From the NCBI GenBank assembly GCA_947447265.1, contig CANFKC010000012.1, positions 1 to 64,000 on the forward strand: DNA of 64,000 bases, in the 5' to 3' direction. Of this stretch, positions 26,508 through 35,607 are shown one piece after another (the first letter of the stretch is position 1; each line of letters begins with the position of its first letter). The notes under the pieces are model-generated. The model ran no database searches. It saw only the letters and a list, made by a program, of their open reading frames with translations, and was not told the DNA's origin. The DNA comes from Chitinophagaceae bacterium (lineage in GTDB: Bacteria; Bacteroidota; Bacteroidia; Chitinophagales; Chitinophagaceae). The translations under genes and the position numbers were made by a program.

Positions 26508-29500
26508 ATGAAAAAGTATCACCTTTCCTAATTGCCCTCACCCTGGGCTTCGCTGGTTTGACTTCTGTATCGAAGGCGCAAAACATCAATACAATTGTCG
26601 GCACTGGTACTGGTGGTAATAGTGGGAACGGATCAGTTGCTACGGCTGCCCAAATAAGTAATGCATTTGGTGTTGCAGTTGATAACAGTGGTAATCTATA
26701 CATAGCAGATGCCGCTAGTAATGTGGTTCGGAAAGTAAATACGTCTACCGGAATTATTACCCTTTTTGCCGGCGGCGGCAGCTCTAGCGGAGTACTTACC
26801 GGTCCCGCTACCTCGGTCGCTTTATCTGTCCCAACAGGCGTGGCTGTAGATGCAAGTGGTAATGTTTATATTGTCACCCGTGGCGATGGCAAGTTATCAA
26901 AAGTGAATACTTCAGGTATTATTTCTACAATAGATAGCGCCGGCGTGAGTGCCGGTGGCGGGCTAGACCCTATAGGTGTTGCTGTTGATAAATATGGTAA
27001 TGTCTATTATGCCGAATTCAACAGGAATAAAGTATGGAAAAAAAATGTAACTACTGGTGTCATTAGTTCTATTGCGGGCCTCACTACTGCAGGATACGAT
27101 GGAGATGGCGGGCAGGCTACTGCAGCCCATCTGAATAACCCGACAAGTGTTGCGGTTGACACCTTAGGCAATGTATACATTGCAGATTTTGGTAACAATG
27201 TTATACGAAAGATTGACGCATCAGGGGTTATTAAAACCATGGTAGGCACCGGTGGAACCGTTTACTGGAACTATACCACTAATTCCTCTACTACCAGCCT
27301 TAACCGTCCATATGGCGTTGCAGTTGACCGCAGCGGCAACCTATATTTTTCAGAAACCAGCAATAACTTACTCCGCAAGGTTAGTTCTGCTTACGTTGTA
27401 AGTACAGTTGCAGGCAATGGTACCGGCGGATATGCCGGCGACGGTGGGGTTGCTACTTCTTCTCAGTTGCGTGGACCGCTCGGTATATGCGTATCAACCG
27501 CAGGGGGCATATATATTGCCGATAATGCCAACTACCGTATCCGCCTTGTAGGCACACCACCTTCATGGGCTGTAGGTTCCGGCACGGCTACTAACCGCAA
27601 GCCAAGGTTTGTAAACGGAACTACCCAAGCTGCGACAACATGCGCAAGTACTGCTCTATCACTAAATGCGCTCCTTGCTGTGAATGATAGCGATGCCAGC
27701 CAGACCGAAATATGGTCGCTTCGCACAGCACCGCTGAATGGCACTGCAACAGTGGCGTATACAGCAACTAGCACAGGTGGCACAATTACCCCTGCAAGTC
27801 TTAGCTACACACCCACTACAGGTTATACAGGCACCGATAGCTTCAAAGTAAAAGTAACCGATGGTACAGACAGCTCGTTTACGACCATCCGGGTAACCAT
27901 TACCGCTACGGTAAGCGCAGGCACAATAGCAGGTGCCGCAGCGGTATGTACGGGAAGCTCCACAACATTGACTGATGCCGCACCAGGCGGCGTATGGAGC
28001 AGCAGTAATACCGGAATCGCTACTATAAATGCGTCAGGTGTTGTAACAGGTATTAGCGCAGGATCGGCCACCATTTATTATACTGTGACTGGAGCATGTA
28101 ACTTAGCAGCTACAGCGAAAGTAATGACTATAAACCCAAGCTCAACTGCCGGTACAATATCCGGACCAACTTCCGTTGTCATTGGTGCAAACATTTCATT
28201 AACGGCAACCGTAAGTGGCGGCACCTGGAGCAGCAGTAGCAGCGCTACCGCAACAGTAGGCACAACAGGCATTGTCACTGGTGTTGCGACGGGTACAGCT
28301 ACTATTTCTTATAGCGTCTCGAATAGCTGTGGTACGGCATATGCAACAACAAGTGTTACCGTTAGCGGTAGCACAGGTGGAGGCTCGTCATTATTAATTA
28401 ATACCATAGCAGGTAATCATAGTGCCGGCTACAGCGGGGATGGCGGTGCAGCCACAGCAGCTGCGCTTTTAAGCCCGACTGGCATTGCAGTAAACACTGC
28501 CGGAACCATTTATTTCGTTGACCAGGGTAATAACAGGGTAAGGAAAATTACCACATCGGGCATCATCAGTACGGTTGCAGGCAATGGCATAGTCGGCAAT
28601 ACCGGCGACGGTGGGGCAGCAACGGCAGCCAAACTCAACAACCCAATGGGTGTAGCAGTTGACCTTGCAGGTAATTTATATATTGCTGACTATAGCAACG
28701 CTAAGATCAGGAAAGTAAACACCTCGGGTATCATTACTACGTTTGCCGGCACCGGTACCATTGGCTACAGCGCTGACGGCACTTCCGCAACAGCTGCACA
28801 GATAGCGACACCTACGGGAGTTACTGTTGATAGCGTTGGCAATGTATACTTTGTAGAACAAAACAACCATATAGTAAGGAAAATAAACACCTCAGGTATT
28901 ATCAGCACGGTTGCTGGTAACAGGGGTGCTGGCTTTAGTGGCGATGGCGGCGCGGCAACAGGTGCTGCACTTTCGTACCCATTTAATGTGCTCAAAGACC
29001 GTTCTGGCAACATATACATATCTGATGCAGGTAACCATCGCATACGCAAAGTAACTGCTGCGGGTGTTATCTCTACTTTTGCAGGAAGCGGCACAGCAGC
29101 TGGATATACTGGCGACGGAGGCGCAGCTACGGCTGCTCTGCTGAATAACCCGGCTGGCATTGCATTTGACGGAACCGGCGCGTTACTGATAGCTGACCTG
29201 AATACCAACTGCATACGTAAAGTAACTACTGCGGGTATTATCTCTACCATTGCAGGCTCATCCACCAGTGGTTATTCCGGAGACGGGGGTGCCGCAACAG
29301 CTGCAAAGTTGTATAGACCAAGTGGTCTTGCTGTATACGGTGGCATTACTTACGTTACTGACGTGAGCAACAATGTTATAAGGAAAATAGCTGTGCTCGG
29401 CGCAAAGGAAAATGAGGAACCAGCTCAACCAGCAGCTGCGTTTGAACAGCCTTTCGCTGTTACCATGTTCCCTAACCCTTCTACGGGCGTTCTGAAAATA

Positions 29501-29698
29501 AAAGCTGATGGCAATAGTCTGGATGATATTTCGGTAATTGTGATCAGCACCAGTGGACAAATCGTTTAACAATCAAGTGGAAATCCTGCTAACGAATCTT
29601 TGACCGTTTCGACCGAAAATTGGAGCAGTGGGGTATATGTAGTCAGGGTAAGTAGCGGCAACAGGTTTGCGACCAGCCAATTGGTTGTAGCGCACTAG
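26508..29698 (+). pseudogene. NHL-repeat/Ig-like T9SS protein broken by a frameshift and a stop
   Basis: The ATG at 26508 starts a signal peptide (MKKYHL) but hits a stop at once; from 26528 the rest of the signal (IALTLGFAGLTSVSKAQN) continues in another frame. Restoring one T in the CCTTTCC stretch (26522-26528) would give MKKYHLFLIALTLGF. The body of about 1,000 residues holds an NHL block, a cadherin-like segment, two Big_2-like Ig domains and a second NHL block. The T9SS type A sorting domain (MFPNPSTGVLKI) is cut by an in-frame TAA at 29567-29569 after SGQIV; the frame then continues (SSGVYVVRVSSGNRFATSQL) to TAG at 29696-29698. Two lesions make it a probable pseudogene, unless either is a sequence error. 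Confidence 0.8.
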
Positions 29699-29778
29699 AA
29701 CGTGTAAAATCAGGCTGTCTCTCTATACGGATACCGTTACAGGCTTTATGCTGAATTGATATGAATTTTACTGATATT

Positions 29779-29817
29779 AAACGACAGAACCCTTGCAACG
29801 CAAGGGTTTTGTCGTTT
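29779..29817 (+). terminator. Long hairpin after the broken NHL gene
   Basis: AAACGACAGAACCCTTGC (29779-29796) pairs with GCAAGGGTTTTGTCGTTT (29800-29817) across an 18-position stem with one mismatch and a 3-nt loop. It resembles the hairpin at 30082-30106. Confidence 0.65.
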
Positions 29818-30081
29818 GTGAAGGCAGTGGTAAAATATTAGAGGCGGGATTACCTCCATGTTTAAGAAAAGTTGATTATCGCACATCTACTTGCAGAAAT
29901 CGGGTAGTGCTGATGCGACATGAGCCCAATATTGTCAATTTTGCTACAAACCGGTAGTCCCTAATGGGACACTTTCAATTGCCATGACAGGATTAGAACA
30001 CTAATAGTTTCAACCGCAGCTATTTGTATTTAAGTCGTCGGGCGTATACCAATTTTTAAAAGTCAAAGGATTTTAAACGAC
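29818..30081. other. Unassigned spacer between twin hairpins
   Basis: No gene or named repeat is recognised. The segment is bracketed by two similar hairpins, which could mark a past insertion. Confidence 0.4.
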
Positions 30082-30106
30082 AAAGCCCTTGCATTGCAAG
30101 GGCTTT
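30082..30106 (-). terminator. Hairpin beside tRNA-Arg
   Basis: AAAGCCCTTGC (30082-30092) pairs perfectly with GCAAGGGCTTT (30096-30106) around ATT. Just downstream of the minus-strand tRNA, it is a likely terminator, although the T-tract is short. Confidence 0.6.
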
Positions 30107-30114
30107 ATCGTCTG

Positions 30115-30186
30115 TGGTCGCACCAGGAATCGAACCTGGATCTAAAGTTTAGGAAACTTCTATTCTATCCATTGAACTATGTGACC
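30115..30186 (-). tRNA. tRNA-Arg (anticodon CCT)
   Basis: The minus strand folds into a 72-nt cloverleaf: acceptor GGTCACA/TGCGACC, D-arm GTTC/GAAT, anticodon arm GAAGT/ACTTT with loop TTCCTAA (anticodon CCT at 30153-30151), variable loop AGAT and T-arm CCAGG/CCTGG with loop TTCGATT. The discriminator base is A and CCA is not encoded. It reads AGG codons. The fifth acceptor pair is an A-C mismatch. Confidence 0.92.
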
Positions 30187-30351
30187 TGCTCAATTTTTGA
30201 GAGCGCAAAAGTATGTTTTTATTTTGAAAAGAACAGCATAATGGCAAGGCATTTTTCTATTCTTACTGAAAGTATTAGCAGAAACGAAAAATATGTGGTT
30301 TTTACTATAAAAAATGACTGCAAAGTGGCAACTATTTAAGTATTAAAAGCA
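30187..30351. other. Spacer between tRNA-Arg and sucA
   Basis: AT-rich spacer with the tRNA promoter region on one strand and the sucA upstream region on the other. No gene is seen. Confidence 0.4.
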
Positions 30352-30359
30352 TAATTTTG
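30352..30359 (+). promoter_or_regulatory. sucA promoter -7 box TAATTTTG
   Basis: The exact box gives a leader of about 65 nt that contains a small hairpin (TGGTATT with AATACCA near 30372-30389). Confidence 0.55.
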
Positions 30360-30428
30360 CAATCCTGAATATGGTATTTTTTAATACCAAACAAGATTAG
30401 CTCAAAAAATAACACTACTACTAACAAA

Positions 30429-33173
30429 ATGAAGGATTTTTCTTACGTTACAGGGCCCACTTCTGCATTTATTGAATCACTTTACAACGATTTTTTAAAC
30501 GATTCCACGACGGTTGATCCTGAATGGAGAAAATTTTTCGAAGGCTTCGATTTTGCCTATTCTCAAACCGGCGGTAACGTTGCTAGCCCAGCCACTCCTG
30601 GCGGGGGCGTATCGGCCGACCACCTGACAAAGGAAATGGGCGTATTCGAGTTGATAAGGGCCTATCGCAAGCGCGGGCACCTTTCCGCAACTACTAACCC
30701 CATCCGCAGCCGCAAGGACAGGCATGCACAGCTTGAGCTGGACAAGTTCAATCTTTCAGATGCCGATTTAAACACTACTTTTTTCGCTGGTAAATTCATC
30801 GGTTTAAAAGATGCGCCACTGAAGGAAATAGTGGAGCGTCTGAAAAAACTGTATACCGGTAATGTAGGTGTTGAGTTCACCTATATAAATGATACGGTGA
30901 AGTGCCATTGGGTGCAAATGAATTTCGAAGAAATGATGAAGAAAAGCTTCAGCATTGACGAAAGGAAGCGCATACTGGAGCGTTTGAATGATGGCGTTAT
31001 TTTTGAAAAATTCCTAAACACCAAATTCATTGGTCAAAAACGTTTTGGCCTGGAAGGTGGTGAAAGCACGATTGCCGCGCTAGATACTATTATTAACGAT
31101 GCTGCTGATGCCGGCGTTGCCGAAGTGGTAATAGGTATGGCACACAGAGGCAGGTTAAACATACTGGCCAACATATTAAAGAAGACCTACGAACAGATAT
31201 TTTCGGAATTCGAAGGCAATATGCCGGAGGATATGACCATGGGTAGTGGAGATGTGAAGTATCACCTCGGCTTCCAGAGTGATATTGTTACGCATAGCGG
31301 TAAGTCCATTAATGTTCAGTTGGCACCAAATCCATCGCACCTCGAAGCTGTAAACCCTGTTGTGGTTGGTTTTGCGCGTGCGAAGGCTGATACATTGCAT
31401 AATCGTGACAACGATAAAATACTACCGATACTTATTCATGGCGATGCTGCAATAGCAGGTCAGGGTATTACTTATGAGTTACTCCAGATGAGTAAACTGG
31501 AAGGATACGAAACAGGTGGTACCATCCATTTTGTTATCAATAATCAGATTGGTTTTACTACCGATTTTGACGATGCACGTTCTGCCGATTATTGTACGAG
31601 CGTAGCTTCGATGTTACAGGCACCGGTATTGCATGTAAATGGTGATGATGCGGAAGCTGTTGTGAAATGCGCAAATCTAGCAGTTGCTTACAGGCAGGAA
31701 TTCAATGAAGACATCTTTATTGATATGGTTTGTTACCGCAAGCACGGGCATAACGAAGGTGATGAACCTAAGTTTACCCAACCACAATTGTATTCGCTGA
31801 TTGAAAAGCATCCTAACCCGCGCGAAGTATATACACAGTTCCTGCTTCAACATGGAGAGCCTGATGCGCAAGACCTTGCTAAGGAAATGGAGACCCGCTT
31901 CTGGGCCGAACTGCAGTTGCGCCTCGATGAGGTAAAGCAGAAACCATTACCTTATGCTTACCAGAAGCCTGAGCTGTGGTGGAAGGAACTCAGGAGAGCA
32001 ACCCCCGAAGATTTTGTAAAATCTCCTGCCACTGCAATTAAGGAAGGGTTATTCAAGCACCTGTTTGAATCGCTGATGAAGTGGCCGGAAGGATTCAGCC
32101 CGTTAAAGAAAGTTGAAAAACTATTACAAGATAAGGTAAGCCTTTACGAGAAGGAAGGTAAAGTAGACTGGGCGACCGGCGAATTACTCGCTTATGCAAG
32201 TTTACTTGCGGATGGTAACGAAGTGAGGCTTAGTGGAGAGGATGTGAAAAGGGGAACGTTTTCGCACAGACATGCTGTACTTTATGACCACAATACCAAT
32301 GCAGAATACAGCCGTCTGGACCGGATATCAGAGAGTCAGGGCAATATGTACATCTACAATTCCCTGCTGAGTGAATATGCGGTGCTGGGGTTTGAATATG
32401 GCTATGCAATGGCCAACCCTAACAATCTTGTTTTATGGGAAGCTCAGTATGGCGACTTTTCTAATGGAGCGCAAATAATAATTGACCAATACATTAGCAG
32501 CGGTGAACAGAAATGGGCCGCAATGAATGGTTTGGTAATGCTGTTGCCACATGGCTATGAGGGTGGGGGACCAGAGCACTCCAGTGCACGTATGGAACGC
32601 TTCCTGCTGATGTGTGCAGAATACAATATGGTCATAACCAATATTACTACTTCGGCTAACTTCTTCCATGCGCTGCGCAGGCAATTGGCGTGGGATTTCC
32701 GTAAGCCATTGGTGAATTTTGCACCTAAAGCCAATCTGCGACATGCAAGGACCTGCTCACCTATAGCTGACTTTACTACCGGTGGTTTTAAAGAAGTAAT
32801 TGATGACGCTTCCATTACTGATGTTGCGGCAGTAAAGCGGGTTGTGCTTTGTACCGGTAAAGTCTATTTTGATATCAGCGAAAAGCAGATTACCGATAAG
32901 AGAACAGATGTTGCAGTTGTTCGCCTGGAACAAATTTATCCGCTGCCGCAAAAGCAACTTGATGCGTTAAAGAAAAAGTATAAGAAGGCGGAATGGATCT
33001 GGATACAGGAAGAGCCGCGTAATATGGGCGCATTGTCTTTCCTGCAAATGAATCTTGAGAACTTCCCGATGAAGTACAGGAGCAGAAATGCAAGTGCATC
33101 ACCTGCTACCGGCTTCGCAAAACTTCATGCAATTGAACAGCAGAAATTGGTAGCTGATGCTTTTGATCTGTAG
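30429..33173 (+). CDS. sucA: 2-oxoglutarate dehydrogenase E1 component
   Basis: This 914-residue thiamine diphosphate enzyme of the TCA cycle oxidatively decarboxylates 2-oxoglutarate and succinylates the E2 lipoyl arm. Recognisable parts are the E1o N-terminal helix (FIESLYNDFLNDSTTVDPEWR), MAHRGRLN near residue 235, the TPP site GDAAIAGQG near residue 336, and the transketolase-like half with EGGGPEHSSARMERFL near residue 714. Length and motif order are normal. The E2 gene sucB is not adjacent. It has its own promoter and a hairpin terminator. Confidence 0.97.
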   Translation: MKDFSYVTGPTSAFIESLYNDFLNDSTTVDPEWRKFFEGFDFAYSQTGGNVASPATPGGGVSADHLTKEMGVFELIRAYRKRGHLSATTNPIRSRKDRHAQLELDKFNLSDADLNTTFFAGKFIGLKDAPLKEIVERLKKLYTGNVGVEFTYINDTVKCHWVQMNFEEMMKKSFSIDERKRILERLNDGVIFEKFLNTKFIGQKRFGLEGGESTIAALDTIINDAADAGVAEVVIGMAHRGRLNILANILKKTYEQIFSEFEGNMPEDMTMGSGDVKYHLGFQSDIVTHSGKSINVQLAPNPSHLEAVNPVVVGFARAKADTLHNRDNDKILPILIHGDAAIAGQGITYELLQMSKLEGYETGGTIHFVINNQIGFTTDFDDARSADYCTSVASMLQAPVLHVNGDDAEAVVKCANLAVAYRQEFNEDIFIDMVCYRKHGHNEGDEPKFTQPQLYSLIEKHPNPREVYTQFLLQHGEPDAQDLAKEMETRFWAELQLRLDEVKQKPLPYAYQKPELWWKELRRATPEDFVKSPATAIKEGLFKHLFESLMKWPEGFSPLKKVEKLLQDKVSLYEKEGKVDWATGELLAYASLLADGNEVRLSGEDVKRGTFSHRHAVLYDHNTNAEYSRLDRISESQGNMYIYNSLLSEYAVLGFEYGYAMANPNNLVLWEAQYGDFSNGAQIIIDQYISSGEQKWAAMNGLVMLLPHGYEGGGPEHSSARMERFLLMCAEYNMVITNITTSANFFHALRRQLAWDFRKPLVNFAPKANLRHARTCSPIADFTTGGFKEVIDDASITDVAAVKRVVLCTGKVYFDISEKQITDKRTDVAVVRLEQIYPLPQKQLDALKKKYKKAEWIWIQEEPRNMGALSFLQMNLENFPMKYRSRNASASPATGFAKLHAIEQQKLVADAFDL

Positions 33174-33219
33174 ATTGCTACTACCATTTTACATAAAATA
33201 TTGAATTTGTCATTTTTTG

Positions 33220-33252
33220 CCGGTCACTATCTGTTATTTCGATAGTGGCCGG
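33220..33252 (+). terminator. sucA terminator
   Basis: CCGG and CACTATC (33220-33231) pair with GATAGTG and CCGG (33241-33252), followed by T-rich sequence. It overlaps the upstream GTG of the next open frame and so supports the later start at 33320. Confidence 0.7.
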
Positions 33253-33319
33253 TATAGTTTTATTCCGTTCCCAAGCAATTATTTGTATACTTGCTACTGT
33301 TTCTACATTTTCTTATATT

Positions 33320-35425
33320 ATGAGTAAATCACCGAAGCGCAATGATGCTATTCGCACAAAGCAAGAGGTTAGTGCTACTGGTATGGCATCCGATTCATCG
33401 GCGCCGCCTCCTTCATCAAAGAAGATTAGCATATCAGAGCCAGTCTTGAAAAAGATATTTCTGGGCTCTATACTTCTTATGCTGCTCATAACGTGGTTTT
33501 CGGGCGGAAATGTTGGCTACCACCAGGATGAAATTGACATGAACCTATATGGTAAAGCTAATGTGGCCTATTATGCAAGTATGGGAAAGGATACCACCTA
33601 CCTCGGCGTTCCTTCCGGCTTTTACCAGTTTGACTCGTTGTTGCGTTATTATGGATGCGGTTTTGAGTATCTGGCCCGTGCAGCGAACAAAGTTGCAGGC
33701 ACTGCTGATAGCAAGCAGGAATTTAATGTGAGGCATTTTGTAAACCAGTTTTTAGGCATATTGGCTATTTTGTTTACAGGCTTGATAGCTCGAAGGCTGC
33801 TAGGTTGGAAGGCCGCAATAATTGCAGCATGGCTGGCTTTTTTATCACCATCATTTAGTGGGCAAATATTATTTAATACTAAAGACATTCCTTTCTGCCT
33901 TGGCTATGTAGCATCCCTGTATTATATCATTGTCTTTCTTGAAGAGCTTCCGTCGGTATCATGGCGCACTACATTTAAATTGATGGCAGCGTTGTTTTTT
34001 GTAATGGACGTCCGGATAGGGGGGGTATTCCTCTACCTTCTGCTGTTTTCCGGTATATATATTGTTTCAAATGCTGAGTTACGTACGCGTGTTATTGCCA
34101 ACTTTAAACCCCTGATTGTGAAGTATGTTGCAGTCGTAGTTGGCTCACTTACCATCCTGGTCATTTCCTGGCCTTATTTGTTAAGGAGCCCGATTCACAA
34201 TCTGATAAAGACTATTGGTATTGTTCAGCGATACCCCATGAAAATTTCGGTAAATTTTGCGGGTGATACGATAGACTCACTGACCCTTCCGCAATCTTAT
34301 ATTCCGACGCTGCTATTACTTACCATACCTGTTTTTGTGTTAGTGTTCGTAGGTGTAGGCCTGGTATTGGCTGTTGTAAAATATAAGACCACTAATTTTA
34401 AATTAACCGGGCTCATTTTATTTGCTGCAGTATTTCCTGTAGCATTCTCAATGGCCAGGAATTCAACAATTTATACCGGGTGGAGGCATTTCTTATTCAT
34501 TTACCCGGAATTGTGCGTTTTTGCAGCTCTAGGCATTTCGTTGGTTTCCGGTTATCTGAAGAAAGTGCCACTTAAAATTGCTTTTGGTGTTGTTTGTGCA
34601 CTGGGTATGGCCAAGCCATTGGTCTGGTCGGTTAAGAATCATCCTTACGAATATTGCTATTTTAATGAGTTGGCCGGGGGATTTAAAGAAGCTTATTATA
34701 ATTACGATAATGACTACTGGCAAATCTCTATGAGAAAGTCAATGGACTGGTTAATGAAGACCGAGCCAATCGGCAAGACAAACGACACGGTTACTATCGC
34801 AACTAATATCCCGCGCATACTGGAGTACTATATTACCGTTCAATATCCGGAGGAGGCAAAAAAAATAAAATTTGTTAAAGTGGGATGCACCAGCCGCAAC
34901 TTAATGAATTGGAAATACGCCGTATTCAAGAATTTTATGCTCAAACCAATGTACCTGGAAACTTGCTATCCGCCCGGCACAACTGTTTATGCCGAAAAAA
35001 TTGATGGATTGCCAATAACAGTTGTTTTAAAAGATACAGTCCGCCTAGATATGAAAGCTATGCAAGCGCTATCCGCCGGAAATTTCGCACAGGCTGATTC
35101 GCTGGGGCAGGCATATGCAACAACTACAAAAGATTACAATCCCGCAATGGATGCTTATATGGCATTGGCCAAGGCTTATCTGAATAAAAATGACGATGCA
35201 ATTGCTGCAGCCAACCGCGCGCTCCGGTACCAGTTTTCTGACGAACTTAATTACAATGCACTTTGCGCCATGAGTATAGCCTATGCAAATAAGCATGAGT
35301 ATGAATTAGCATTGCAGAACCTGGCCAATGCCGACGCCATTATGCCGCAGAATGGTATGGCAAAGGAAATTATGCAACATGTACAGGGCATGATAGCTTC
35401 CGAAAACGCTAGAAAAACTAATTAA
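33320..35425 (+). CDS. GT-C type membrane glycosyltransferase-like protein, copy 1
   Basis: This 701-residue protein has a Lys/Ser/Pro-rich cytosolic N-terminal tail and about ten membrane spans. The first periplasmic loop carries an acidic pair in YHQDEIDMN, the place of the catalytic Asp of GT-C/PMT-like enzymes, and NTKDIPF lies in a later loop. After about residue 460 a soluble periplasmic region begins, ending in TPR-like helices (AYMALAKAYLNKNDDAIAAA). Such enzymes transfer sugars from lipid-linked donors to lipids or proteins; the acceptor is unknown. The start at 33320 avoids the terminator hairpin. The next gene is a close paralogue in tandem. Confidence 0.75.
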   Translation: MSKSPKRNDAIRTKQEVSATGMASDSSAPPPSSKKISISEPVLKKIFLGSILLMLLITWFSGGNVGYHQDEIDMNLYGKANVAYYASMGKDTTYLGVPSGFYQFDSLLRYYGCGFEYLARAANKVAGTADSKQEFNVRHFVNQFLGILAILFTGLIARRLLGWKAAIIAAWLAFLSPSFSGQILFNTKDIPFCLGYVASLYYIIVFLEELPSVSWRTTFKLMAALFFVMDVRIGGVFLYLLLFSGIYIVSNAELRTRVIANFKPLIVKYVAVVVGSLTILVISWPYLLRSPIHNLIKTIGIVQRYPMKISVNFAGDTIDSLTLPQSYIPTLLLLTIPVFVLVFVGVGLVLAVVKYKTTNFKLTGLILFAAVFPVAFSMARNSTIYTGWRHFLFIYPELCVFAALGISLVSGYLKKVPLKIAFGVVCALGMAKPLVWSVKNHPYEYCYFNELAGGFKEAYYNYDNDYWQISMRKSMDWLMKTEPIGKTNDTVTIATNIPRILEYYITVQYPEEAKKIKFVKVGCTSRNLMNWKYAVFKNFMLKPMYLETCYPPGTTVYAEKIDGLPITVVLKDTVRLDMKAMQALSAGNFAQADSLGQAYATTTKDYNPAMDAYMALAKAYLNKNDDAIAAANRALRYQFSDELNYNALCAMSIAYANKHEYELALQNLANADAIMPQNGMAKEIMQHVQGMIASENARKTN

Positions 35426-35607
35426 TGTGCCGTCTTTAGAAGTGGTATTATTGGTAGTATGCAGTTTTATTTTAACTGTTGGCAATAAACCGATACCTTG
35501 AACGTGTTGTTTTTCTATTATGTTTATATCGGTATCCGTCTTAGTTGCAATAAGGCTATTAATTTAGTATAATTGTGTTGTCTTTCAACAAACCCTCCTC
35601 AACTCAA

